This document shows, piece by piece, positions 1-6,790 of a stretch of DNA of 9,078 bases. The DNA comes from JBCBCP01 sp039178165 (GTDB lineage Bacteria; Pseudomonadota; Alphaproteobacteria; Rhodobacterales; Rhodobacteraceae): positions 1 to 9,078 of the forward strand of contig JBCDFL010000136.1 of NCBI GenBank assembly GCA_039178165.1, read 5' to 3'. The notes under the pieces are model-generated. The model ran no database searches, had not been told where the DNA came from, and saw nothing but the letters and a program-made list of their open reading frames with translations. A program made the translations under genes and the position numbers. Every line of letters begins with the position of its first letter. Positions within the stretch are counted from its first letter, which is position 1.

Positions 1-1
1 G

Positions 2-796
2 CTTTTTGCACCCGGCGCGGGGCGGCAGCGCGGCGCGCTGGACCGGCTGCTGATGCCGCTTGGCGCTGTGGTGCTTATCGGGGCGCTGTGGCACGGGGCG
101 ATGGAGGCCTTCGACCTAAGCCCGTTCTTCGCCAAGCGCCCCGGCGACGTGATCGCCTTTCTCAGTCAGCCTGGCCCGCGCACAACCCTGCTGGCGGCGC
201 TCGTTGAGACGATGGCGTTCACGCTGCCAGGCTACCTCGCCGGCCTTGCCCTTGGCGCGGCTCTGGCGGCTGCGCTGGTCGTCGCCCCGGCGGTCGAGCG
301 TGGGGTCCTCCCGTTTGCGGTGGCGCTGCGCGCGGTGCCGATCATCACGACTGCGCCGCTTTTGGTGCTGGCCTTCGGACGCGGATTTGCCGGCACGGTG
401 ATCATAGTCGCGGTTATGATCTTTTTCCCCACCTTGGTGGCCTGCCTGCAGGGGCTGCGGCAGGTGCCGGGGCAGGTGGGGGACGTCTTTGCCAGTTACG
501 GTGCGTCGCGCTGGCAGTTGCTGACCCGTGCGCGCCTGCCTGCGATGCTGCCGGCCTTCTTCGCCTCGGCCCGCATGGCCGTCCCGGCGGCTTTGCTGGC
601 GGTCACGACGGCGGAATGGTTGGCGACCGGGCAGGGGATCGGCGCGTTGATGGCGCTGACCTCGGCGACGTCTGATTACAACATGCTGTGGTCCTGCGTC
701 GCCGCCCTGGGCCTGACGGCCATGGCGTCCTACGGCGGCGTCGCGCTGATCGAGCGTGCGGTCTTGCGCCACTACGCGCCGGAGCAGCTGGCATGA
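2..796 (+). CDS. ABC transporter permease, SsuC/TauC-like (5' end outside window)
   Basis: Inner-membrane permease of an ABC importer of the sulfonate/nitrate/taurine (BPD_transp_1) class. The frame is open back to the first base, and the first in-frame ATG (base 53) has no Shine-Dalgarno sequence. That Met lies just inside the first hydrophobic helix, behind a basic RLL stretch that normally precedes TM1, so the true start is probably upstream. Counting from that Met, hydrophobic segments lie near residues 3-20, 56-80, 85-107, 113-133, 174-190 and 211-235. The cytoplasmic EAA-type loop, which docks on the ATPase, is at 144-163 (G150-A-S, then L162-P163). The visible part is close to a full-length family member (about 250 residues). 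The substrate cannot be read from the permease alone. The ATPase and binding-protein genes are presumably upstream. The stop overlaps the next start (ATGA), so it is cotranscribed with the GT4 gene. Confidence 0.85.
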   Translation, partial: LFAPGAGRQRGALDRLLMPLGAVVLIGALWHGAMEAFDLSPFFAKRPGDVIAFLSQPGPRTTLLAALVETMAFTLPGYLAGLALGAALAAALVVAPAVERGVLPFAVALRAVPIITTAPLLVLAFGRGFAGTVIIVAVMIFFPTLVACLQGLRQVPGQVGDVFASYGASRWQLLTRARLPAMLPAFFASARMAVPAALLAVTTAEWLATGQGIGALMALTSATSDYNMLWSCVAALGLTAMASYGGVALIERAVLRHYAPEQLA

Positions 797-1827
797 ATAC
801 GGCCGTTTTCGCGATCCCCGGCGACAAGGACCGGCGGACGGGCGGGTTCATCTACGAGGCCACGGTCCTGCGGGTCTTGAACGAGATCGGCTGCGATGTG
901 CGGCATGTGCAACTGCCGGACACGTTTCCGGCCCCCACCGCGCCGGACATGGCCGAGACGCTGCGGGTCCTACGGGCCATTCCGCCCCAGACGCCGATTT
1001 TGCTTGATGGTCTGGTCTTCGGGGCGATCGACCCCGGCGGCTTGGCGCAGGTGTCCGCGCCGGTGATCGCCATGCTGCATCACCCCCTGGGCCTGGAGGC
1101 GGGGCTACCGCCGGAGCGGGCGGCGTTTCTGCGCGCCAATGAGCGGGCAGCCCTCGTGCATGCGGCGCATGTGGTCGTGACCAGCCCCGAGACGAAACGG
1201 CTTTACGTCGCCGAGTTCGGGGTAGAGCCGGAGCGGATCACCGTGGTCTTGCCGGGCTTTGACAGGCCCCTGGTGGACCGGCGCGTTGCCGACCCGCCGC
1301 TGATCCTGTCCGTGGGTCTGCTCGCGCCGCGCAAAGGGCACGACGTTCTGCTCAAGGCTTTGGCGCAGATGGTCGACCTCCCCTGGCAGGCTCGGATCGT
1401 GGGCAAGGCGCATGATCCAGACTTTGCCGCGGCGCTTGTTTCGAGCCAAGCCGAGCTGGGCCTGGAGAACCGGGTCACATTTGCCGGTGAGCTGGCACGG
1501 CTCGAGCCGGAGTTCAACGCGGCGACAATCTTCGCGCTAGCGACACGGTACGAGGGATACGGCATGGTGCTGAGCGAAGCGATGTTTTACGGCCTGCCCA
1601 TTGTGACGTGCCGGGTCGGCGCAGTGCCGGACACGGCGGCCGATGCCGCCTTGCTGGTCGGTGCCGAGGATGCGGAGGGCTTCGCCGCCGCGCTGCGCGC
1701 CGTGCTGACCCAGCCGGCGCTGGCGCAGGACCTGAGTGCGCGGGCGCTGCGGCGCGCCGCCACGCTGCCGCGCTGGGAGGACAGCGCGCGGGCGGTGGCC
1801 GGCGTGATCGAACGGGTGCGCGGATGA
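793..1827 (+). CDS. GT4 family glycosyltransferase
   Basis: A 344-residue retaining glycosyltransferase of the GT-B fold, family GT4 (glycosyl transferase group 1), expected to transfer a sugar from a nucleotide sugar in the cytoplasm. The N-terminal domain carries the glycine-rich RRTGGF segment (about residues 14-19). The C-terminal donor domain has the ILSVG..LAPRKGH segment (R180-K181-G182) and the EGYGMVLSE signature, that is E254-x7-E262, which binds the donor sugar-nucleotide in this family. The start at 793 is chosen because a GGAG sequence at 781-784 sits 8 bases ahead of it and because it overlaps the permease stop. A longer reading from 688 would overlap the permease by over 100 bases and adds an arginine-rich, unlikely N-terminus. 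Donor and acceptor are unknown. The stop overlaps the FkbM start, so the two enzymes are probably made in matched amounts and may act on one product. Confidence 0.88.
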   Translation: MNTAVFAIPGDKDRRTGGFIYEATVLRVLNEIGCDVRHVQLPDTFPAPTAPDMAETLRVLRAIPPQTPILLDGLVFGAIDPGGLAQVSAPVIAMLHHPLGLEAGLPPERAAFLRANERAALVHAAHVVVTSPETKRLYVAEFGVEPERITVVLPGFDRPLVDRRVADPPLILSVGLLAPRKGHDVLLKALAQMVDLPWQARIVGKAHDPDFAAALVSSQAELGLENRVTFAGELARLEPEFNAATIFALATRYEGYGMVLSEAMFYGLPIVTCRVGAVPDTAADAALLVGAEDAEGFAAALRAVLTQPALAQDLSARALRRAATLPRWEDSARAVAGVIERVRG

Positions 1828-2552
1828 AGGGGGCGCTGGGGCTGCTGCGCTCGCTGGCCATCTACCACAACCCCGTCTCTCTGCTCCGCTGGCGCCGGTT
1901 TTATCGCGATCTGCTCCGTCCCGGCGATTTGGCGTTCGACATCGGCGCGCATGTCGGCACACGCAGCAGGACCATGCACTGGGCCGGGGCGCGCGTCGTC
2001 GCGATCGAGCCGCAAGCGCCGTTCACGCAATTCCTTCGCCGCAGCTTGCCGCGGGGCATAGATGTGCTGGACGTGGCCGTGGGCGCCGCAAGCGGGCAAA
2101 TGGAGTTGGCGGTGTCGTCCCGGCATCCCACGGTGTCCACCCTCAATGCGAATTTCGTGCACGCGGGGCGGGCGGCGCGGGGGTTCGAGCATGTGCGCTG
2201 GGACCGGGCGCAACGCGTCGACGTGCTGCGCGCAGACGACGTGATCGCACAGTATGGCGTGCCTCGGTACATCAAGATCGACGTCGAGGGGGGAGAGGCG
2301 GACGTGCTGGCTGGCCTGTCGCACCCGGTGGAGGTCATCTCGGCCGAGTATCTGCCCGCCATGCCGGATTTGGCGCATGAGCTGGTCGCCCGGCTTGCGG
2401 CGATTGGGAATGACCGCTTCAACGTCGTGCAGGGGGAGACGGGACGGTTTCTTTGGCCCGACTGGCGGGCTGGTGATCACTTCAAGTCTTGGCTCGCCGC
2501 GCAGGACTCCTCTGCGATGTCGGGCGATCTGTTCGCGCGGCGCGGAGCCTAG
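1824..2552 (+). CDS. FkbM family SAM-dependent methyltransferase
   Basis: A 242-residue class I SAM-dependent methyltransferase of the FkbM family, whose members O-methylate sugars and other hydroxylated metabolites. Visible motifs are SAM-binding motif I FDIGAHVG (residues 38-45), the acidic end of strand 2 VVAIEPQ (58-64, with E62 expected to contact the ribose), a DVAVG strand, and the family hallmark YIKIDVEGGE (149-158), followed by DVLAGL. The start at 1824 lies in the ATGA overlap with the GT4 stop. A frame extending back to 1608 is only an antisense-like extension inside the GT4 gene. A poor Shine-Dalgarno sequence fits translational coupling. The gene closes the operon: a 280-base gap follows. 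The acceptor is unknown. The GT4 neighbour suggests a glycan, glycolipid or glycoside, but this is inference. Confidence 0.87.
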   Translation: MKGALGLLRSLAIYHNPVSLLRWRRFYRDLLRPGDLAFDIGAHVGTRSRTMHWAGARVVAIEPQAPFTQFLRRSLPRGIDVLDVAVGAASGQMELAVSSRHPTVSTLNANFVHAGRAARGFEHVRWDRAQRVDVLRADDVIAQYGVPRYIKIDVEGGEADVLAGLSHPVEVISAEYLPAMPDLAHELVARLAAIGNDRFNVVQGETGRFLWPDWRAGDHFKSWLAAQDSSAMSGDLFARRGA

Positions 2553-2832
2553 ACTCGCCGGTCCGAGTGGATCGCCAGTGCCACGGATCTTAACGGCAAT
2601 CAGCCCGTGGGCTGAGTTCCACAGTCCAAAACCTCCGCCTCGTGTCCGTCGCCGCAAACCGCCTGCCGCGGCCGTCCGATGGGTGATGAAAACAGCAACC
2701 CGTGCCGCAGCAGCCGAGGGGAACTCAATTTCGGCGTGAAACTATCCAAACATTTGGGATGTGCGCACGGAGTGGCCTTTCCCTGCGGCTTTACGGTTGC
2801 GGTTGGGACTGAGGTCTCTACTTAGGGCTGCA
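2553..2832 (+). promoter_or_regulatory. Intergenic region, probable promoter region of the gpgP-gpgS operon
   Basis: These 280 bases hold no convincing gene. They contain the hairpins noted after the FkbM stop, a locally AT-richer stretch around 2725-2760 (with CCAAA-ca-TTTGG at 2746-2757) and a GTGCGCAC palindrome at 2761-2768. They lie between two same-strand transcription units, so a promoter for the downstream pair is expected here. The best -35/-10-like pair found, TTGCGG at 2797-2802 and TACTTA at 2819-2824 with a 16-base spacer, matches the sigma-70 consensus poorly and would place transcription almost at the start codon. No firm promoter is claimed. Confidence 0.35.
2601..2614 (+). 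terminator. Possible weak terminator hairpin after the FkbM gene
   Basis: A perfect inverted repeat, CAGCCC-GT-GGGCTG, lies 48 bases past the FkbM stop. It could end the first operon, but no T-tract follows, so it is not a canonical Rho-independent terminator. A smaller 5-bp inverted repeat (ACTCG/CGAGT, 2553-2568) starts directly after the stop codon. Confidence 0.25.
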
Positions 2833-3570
2833 ATGGAATTTCTGGTCGTGACCGATCTGGACGGGACTTTGCTGGACCACGCCAGCTACGATTGGCGCCC
2901 CGCTGCGCCTGCGCTGGGCGCGCTTGCGGCGCGGGGAATACCGGTCATCTTGGCTTCTTCGAAAACCGCCGCGGAGATGGCGCCCTTGCAGGCCGAGATG
3001 GGCCTGGTCGGACTGCCCGCGATTGTCGAGAACGGGGCGGGGCTGATGGGGGCGGACGCGCCGCCGCGCTATGACGACTTGCGGGCGGATTTGGACCGCC
3101 TTGCGCCGGGCCTCAGGGCGCAGTTTACCGGTTTTGGCGATATGAGTGCGGCGCACGTGGCTCAGATCACCGGCCTCAGCCCCGCGGCTGCTGCGGCCGC
3201 CAAAGACCGCCACTTTTCCGAGCCCGGGATCTTCGGCGGCGCGGACGAAGACGCCTTCGTCGCCGCTTTGGCGGAGCTTGGCCTGTACGCGCGGCGGGGC
3301 GGGCGGTTTTTAACGCTGTCCTATGGCCACACGAAAGCGGACGCGCTGCGCAAGGTGGCGCGCCGATACCCTGGCCGGCGCATCGTCGCGCTGGGCGATG
3401 CGCCCAACGATGCAGAGATGTTGGAGGCCGCCGATATCGGCATCGTCATCCGCAACGACGCCGGGCCAGGGGCGGGACCCTTGCGCGGCGACATTCGGTA
3501 CAGCCGCGCGGAAGGGCCGGCGGGATGGAACGAGATGATGCTCGGCTTACTTGAAGACTGGGCGGCCTAA
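2833..3570 (+). CDS. gpgP: Glucosyl-/mannosyl-3-phosphoglycerate phosphatase (HAD-IIB)
   Basis: A 245-residue HAD-superfamily phosphatase, subfamily IIB, of the mannosyl-3-phosphoglycerate phosphatase type (EC 3.1.3.70/3.1.3.85 group). It hydrolyses the phosphate from the sugar-phosphoglycerate made by the next gene's product. All HAD motifs are visible: motif I DLDGT (D8 nucleophile, D10 acid/base), motif II in VILASSKT (S42/S43), the motif III lysine in GHTKADAL (K168), and motif IV GDAPND (188-193), which binds Mg2+. The start at 2833 puts MEFLVVTDLDGT at the N-terminus as usual for the family, with AGGG at 2824-2827 five bases upstream. A GTG at 2761 would add 24 basic residues that the family lacks. 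The adjacent GT81 synthase makes the glucosyl substrate more likely than the mannosyl one. Some family members accept both. Confidence 0.85.
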   Translation: MEFLVVTDLDGTLLDHASYDWRPAAPALGALAARGIPVILASSKTAAEMAPLQAEMGLVGLPAIVENGAGLMGADAPPRYDDLRADLDRLAPGLRAQFTGFGDMSAAHVAQITGLSPAAAAAAKDRHFSEPGIFGGADEDAFVAALAELGLYARRGGRFLTLSYGHTKADALRKVARRYPGRRIVALGDAPNDAEMLEAADIGIVIRNDAGPGAGPLRGDIRYSRAEGPAGWNEMMLGLLEDWAA

Positions 3571-3582
3571 GACAGGAACCAG

Positions 3583-4815
3583 ATGGCGGACTTTCACCAG
3601 AACGGCAACATTGCCCAATTTCACAACCTGCGCTCGCGCCCCATCGAGGAGCTGGAATACGAGCTCGAGGCCTTTGCCGATAGCCGGAAGATCACGCTGA
3701 TCCTGCCCTCGCTGTTCTCCGAACTCGAAGGCCCGGCGCTGGAAGGCATCCTGGAGACATTGGGCCAAGCGCGGTACATCCACCGGGTCATCATCGGCCT
3801 AGACCGCGCGGATGAGAGGGAATACCGCCGCGCGCGCGATTTCTTTGCCCGCCTGCCGCAGGACCATACGGTCATCTGGAACGACAGCCCGCGCCTGCAT
3901 TCGTTCGAGGCCCGGCTGCAAGAGCTTGGCCTGGCGCCGCAGGAGCCGGGAAAGGGCAAGAATGTTTGGACCTCCATCGGCTATCTTCTGGGCTGCGCAG
4001 ACAGTGCGGTGATGGCGATCCATGATTGCGATATTGTCACCTATGACCGCGAGATGCTGGCGCGGCTGGTCTATCCGGTCGCCAATCCGAACTTCTCCTA
4101 CCAGCTGTCCAAGGGTTTTTACGCCCGTGTAGGGGGTGGCAAGCTGAATGGGCGGGTGATGCGGCTTCTGGTCTCGCCCCTGCTGATCGCGCTCAAGAAG
4201 GTGGTGGGGGACAGCGATTACCTCGACTACTTGCGCAGCTTCCGCTACCCGCTGTCGGGCGAGTTCGCGATGCGCACCGCGATGCTGCCCGACCTGCGCA
4301 TCCCTTCCGATTGGGGGCTGGAGATCGGCGTTCTGTCCGAGGCCTGGCGCAACCTGGGCCGCAACGCCGTCTGCCAGGTGGAGATCGCGGATATCTACGA
4401 TCACAAGCACCAGGAGGTCAGCGAAGAGGACGCGAATGGAGGGCTGAACCGGATGTCGACTGATATCTGCAAGGCGATCTTCCGCAAGCTGGCGACCGAA
4501 GGCGTGGTGTTCACGCCGAATGTCTTTCGCACGCTCAAGGCGACCTATTATCGCCGCGCGCTGGACATGCTGGAGGTCTATTCGGACGAGGCGGCCTTCA
4601 ACGGTTTGACCATGGACCGGCACGCCGAGGAGCAGACGATCGAGCTGTTTGCCGACAACATCATGCGGGCGGGGGTGACGTTTTTGGACAACCCGCAGGA
4701 GATGCCGTTCATCCCGAATTGGAGCCGTGTGAACGCAGCCGATCCTGGGTTGATTGCCGCGCTTTTGGAGGCGGTGAAGGCCGATGAGGCGGAGTTCGAG
4801 GCGATTCCGTTTTAG
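3583..4815 (+). CDS. gpgS: Glucosyl-3-phosphoglycerate synthase (GT81-type)
   Basis: A 410-residue GT-A glycosyltransferase resembling GT81 glucosyl-3-phosphoglycerate synthases (EC 2.4.1.266), which transfer glucose from NDP-glucose to D-3-phosphoglycerate, the first step to glucosylglycerate. Visible are the nucleotide-sugar entry strand ITLILPSLFSE (37-47), GKGKN (123-127), the metal-binding DCD motif (D148, D150) preceded by AVMAIH, the GT81-like PLSGEFAM acceptor segment (223-230), DWGLEIGVL (243-251), and a DHKH segment (273-276) that may supply the metal-binding His known in mycobacterial GpgS. AGGAA ahead of 3583 gives a good ribosome site, and only 12 bases separate it from the phosphatase stop, so the two form an operon. 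Length fits the longer archaeal/Persephonella-like forms (about 400) rather than the shorter mycobacterial one. GT55 mannosyl-3-phosphoglycerate synthase is the main alternative, but the motifs look like GT81. Confidence 0.8.
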   Translation: MADFHQNGNIAQFHNLRSRPIEELEYELEAFADSRKITLILPSLFSELEGPALEGILETLGQARYIHRVIIGLDRADEREYRRARDFFARLPQDHTVIWNDSPRLHSFEARLQELGLAPQEPGKGKNVWTSIGYLLGCADSAVMAIHDCDIVTYDREMLARLVYPVANPNFSYQLSKGFYARVGGGKLNGRVMRLLVSPLLIALKKVVGDSDYLDYLRSFRYPLSGEFAMRTAMLPDLRIPSDWGLEIGVLSEAWRNLGRNAVCQVEIADIYDHKHQEVSEEDANGGLNRMSTDICKAIFRKLATEGVVFTPNVFRTLKATYYRRALDMLEVYSDEAAFNGLTMDRHAEEQTIELFADNIMRAGVTFLDNPQEMPFIPNWSRVNAADPGLIAALLEAVKADEAEFEAIPF

Positions 4816-4889
4816 GCCTCGGTCGGCTGTTCCGCTTGAGGCTAGGTGGACACGACCCGACGCGAAGCCGTCCTTGCGCGTAGCACATT

Positions 4890-4940
4890 GGCCTCCGCCA
4901 GGAGGCCGACACGCCGACCGCCCCCCCTTGGGCGGCGTGT
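4890..4940 (+). terminator. Candidate tandem terminator hairpins downstream of gpgS
   Basis: Two strong stem-loops follow each other 75 bases past the gpgS stop: a 7-bp stem GGCCTCC-gcca-GGAGGCC (4890-4907) and an 8-bp stem ACACGCCG/CGGCGTGT (4909-4940, 16-base loop). They are very GC-rich but have no U-run behind them, so termination may be Rho-assisted or only an RNA 3'-end protection effect. Confidence 0.4.
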
Positions 4941-4989
4941 CCCACGCCACCCCCGCGGTCGGCTTGCGCTAAGCGGAGGTTTTAGTTGC

Positions 4990-5024
4990 GGTGCGCATTG
5001 AATGCGCACCCTACGGGTAGGGTG
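4990..5024. repeat. REP-like double palindrome
   Basis: A 9-bp perfect stem GGTGCGCAT-tga-ATGCGCACC (4990-5010) overlaps a second one, CACCCTAC-gg-GTAGGGTG (5007-5024), so the two hairpins compete for the shared CACC. The compact palindrome with a CCCTAC tail resembles dispersed REP-type extragenic repeats of proteobacteria. That it recurs elsewhere in this genome is inference, as only one copy is visible here. Confidence 0.5.
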
Positions 5025-5029
5025 GTTTC

Positions 5030-5056
5030 GGGGCGCCCCCCTTTAGCGCGCGCCCC
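5030..5056 (-). terminator. Hairpin directly after the phosphorylase stop
   Basis: A 7-bp perfect inverted repeat GGGGCGC/GCGCCCC (5030-5036 with 5050-5056, 13-base loop) begins at the base next to the stop codon of the minus-strand gene. On that strand it would form in the mRNA 3' end. No T-tract follows, so it is only a candidate terminator or stabilising stem. Confidence 0.35.
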
Positions 5057-6790
5057 TCAAGCCCGATTGGTGATCCACCGGCATTGGTACGGGGCGAAGA
5101 CGATCTCTTCGCCGACGGCCTCGCCCGTCAACAGGTCCACCCATGGCTCGTCGGCGATCAGGTTCAGCGCGATGGGGTCCAGATGCACAGTCTCGGCGCT
5201 CACGTTGTGCACGGCGAAGATGCTTTGCCACCGGTCGATGCTTTGCCGCCAGAGGCCAAAGAGACGCGGCTCGAGCGGCAGGGTGAACTGCGTCGCGTTA
5301 GGGTGGAAGGCCTTTTGCCGGCCCCGCAACGCAAGGCGGCGGCGCAGGGCGTCGAGGACACGGGCGTGCACGCTGCCCGGATCGGCCAGATGCGCTTGCA
5401 GGCTGGGGTAATCCCAGCGGTGGCGGTTGATCGCACGGTTCATGCCGCGCCGTTCCACTGCGTCCACATCGTTGGGCGTGGCCAGCATCGAGTGGATGAA
5501 AAGGCCCGGGATCCCCTCAAGACTCATCACGATGGTCTGGGAGGCGAGAAAACGCTCGAACTGCCACGGGTCTGGCCCGTCATAGGTGCAGGACAGGGCC
5601 GCGAAATAGCTGCAATTGACCTCGTACACCGCGTCCTGACCGTCCGGCCCCGTGCGCATGGAAAAGAGCGCGCCGGCGCGGCCCAGCGCGTCGAACATCC
5701 GGTCCTTCTCCGCATCGGGCAGCAAGCCTTCCACAGGGCGCATCCCGATCCCGTCATGGCTGGCGGTGAAGTTGAAATAGGCGCAGCCCATCGGCGCGGG
5801 CGGCATCGCGGCGGACCAGGCGCGCAAATAGGCCGCCGATCCAGACATCAGCGCCTGCAGGATCAGGGGCGGCAGCGGGAAGTTGTAGATCGCGTGCGCC
5901 TCGTTCGATTGGCCGAAATAGCTGAGGTTTTCGGCCTTGGGCACGTTGGTCTCGGTGATCAGCAGCACGGGCTCCTCCGCCCAATCGCACATGAGGCGAA
6001 TGAGCTGGATGATCGCGTGGGTCTGCGGCATGTGGATGGACGGCGTGCCGATCACCTTCCAGATGAAGGCCACGGCATCGAGGCGGATGACCTGCACGCC
6101 GCGGTCCAGATGCAGGCGGATGATGCGCAGCATCTCGATCAGGACATCCGGGTTGGCGAAGTTCAGGTCGATCTGGTCGTGGCTGAACGTGCACCAGACA
6201 TGCCGGGGGCCATTGGCCGTCTCCACCTGTTGCAGCAGGGGCGTGGTGCGAGGGCGGACGACCATGCTTAGATCGTCCTCGGGCGCGGCCTCAAAAAAGA
6301 ACTTGTCGTAAGGCGCCTGGCCTTGGCGGTAGGCGTTGAACCACACCCCTTGGGACGACACGTGGTTAAGCACCAGGTCCGACATCAGCCGGTGGGTGCC
6401 CCCGATGCGCTCGATATCCGGCCAATCGCCCAAGGCGGGATCGACGGCGGTAAAATCGGTCACCGCAAAACCATCGTCCGAGGTGTAGGGGAAGAAGGGC
6501 AGGATGTGCACGCCGGTGATCGCGCCCTCCAGATGCTCCAGCAGGAAGTCGTGCAGCAGGTCCAGGGGCTTGTGCACGCCGTCTTGGATCGAATTGCCGT
6601 AGGTGATCAGGATCGCATCGCGTTCGGACCACCCGGCGCCATCGGCCGCGCGGGGCGCCGGGCAGGGCTGGCGGCCGCCGGGCCAGAACGCCTCCACCGC
6701 CTGGCGGGACAACGCCTCCGCGTCCGCGCCGGGGTAGATGCGCGCAAGAAGGGCGCGCAGCGCGCGGTCGAGGTCGTCAGGTCCACTCAT
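5057..6790 (-). CDS. GH13_18 sugar phosphorylase, probable glucosylglycerate phosphorylase
   Basis: A 577-residue cytoplasmic enzyme of the sucrose-phosphorylase group (GH13 subfamily 18), similar in length to E. coli YcjM, a glucosylglycerate phosphorylase (EC 2.4.1.352). It would split glucosylglycerate with phosphate to glucose 1-phosphate plus glycerate. Visible features are the N-terminal ILITYGNSIQDG strand, VHILPFFPYTSDDGF near residues 95-110, the nucleophile in RLDAVAF (D238), the acid/base in ITETNVP (E280) and the transition-state stabiliser in SHDGIG (D346), so all three catalytic residues are intact. The start at 6790 (MSGPDD) is chosen because the open frame further upstream runs into the cyclase gene; the ribosome site is weak. 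GH13_18 also contains sucrose, sucrose 6'-phosphate and glucosylglycerol phosphorylases. The convergent gpgS-gpgP pair is the main reason to prefer glucosylglycerate. Confidence 0.85.
   Translation of the reverse strand: MSGPDDLDRALRALLARIYPGADAEALSRQAVEAFWPGGRQPCPAPRAADGAGWSERDAILITYGNSIQDGVHKPLDLLHDFLLEHLEGAITGVHILPFFPYTSDDGFAVTDFTAVDPALGDWPDIERIGGTHRLMSDLVLNHVSSQGVWFNAYRQGQAPYDKFFFEAAPEDDLSMVVRPRTTPLLQQVETANGPRHVWCTFSHDQIDLNFANPDVLIEMLRIIRLHLDRGVQVIRLDAVAFIWKVIGTPSIHMPQTHAIIQLIRLMCDWAEEPVLLITETNVPKAENLSYFGQSNEAHAIYNFPLPPLILQALMSGSAAYLRAWSAAMPPAPMGCAYFNFTASHDGIGMRPVEGLLPDAEKDRMFDALGRAGALFSMRTGPDGQDAVYEVNCSYFAALSCTYDGPDPWQFERFLASQTIVMSLEGIPGLFIHSMLATPNDVDAVERRGMNRAINRHRWDYPSLQAHLADPGSVHARVLDALRRRLALRGRQKAFHPNATQFTLPLEPRLFGLWRQSIDRWQSIFAVHNVSAETVHLDPIALNLIADEPWVDLLTGEAVGEEIVFAPYQCRWITNRA

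Larger units (their letters stand above)
4816..5056. repeat. Convergent intergenic region with clustered inverted repeats
   Basis: This stretch lies between the converging gpgS and phosphorylase genes. It holds no gene but many perfect inverted repeats, some of which exclude each other: GCCTC/GAGGC (4816-4842), GGCCTCC/GGAGGCC (4890-4907), ACACGCCG/CGGCGTGT (4909-4940) with a nested CCGCCC/GGGCGG (4918-4935), GCCGACCGC/GCGGTCGGC (4913-4921 with 4955-4963), then the REP-like unit and the last hairpin listed separately. None is followed by a clear T-tract. Bidirectional transcription termination is the most natural role. Confidence 0.6.

Noticed and set aside
1587..2657. 356-codon minus-strand frame opposite the GT4 and FkbM genes
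   Set aside because: It spans two real plus-strand genes and their junction, with no motif and no ribosome site. Explained by codon bias.
2679..2825. 48-codon ORF in the gap upstream of the phosphatase
   Set aside because: It has no ribosome binding site, no recognisable feature and no hydrophobic or repeated pattern. A frame of this length is expected by chance, although it ends just before the next start.
2761..2832. GTG start giving the phosphatase 24 extra N-terminal residues
   Set aside because: The family starts within a few residues of the DxDGT motif. The extension is not signal-peptide-like enough to be convincing, and an AGGG lies correctly before ATG 2833.
3799..4950. 383-codon open frame on the minus strand opposite gpgS
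   Set aside because: It is a GC-bias shadow: it lies antisense to a well-supported gene, has a low-complexity composition rich in R, H, Q and P, and shows no recognisable domain.
5084..6271. 395-codon open frame on the plus strand inside the phosphorylase gene
   Set aside because: The minus strand has all three catalytic motifs of GH13_18, while this frame has no domain and an H/R/G/Q-rich composition, typical of an antisense shadow.
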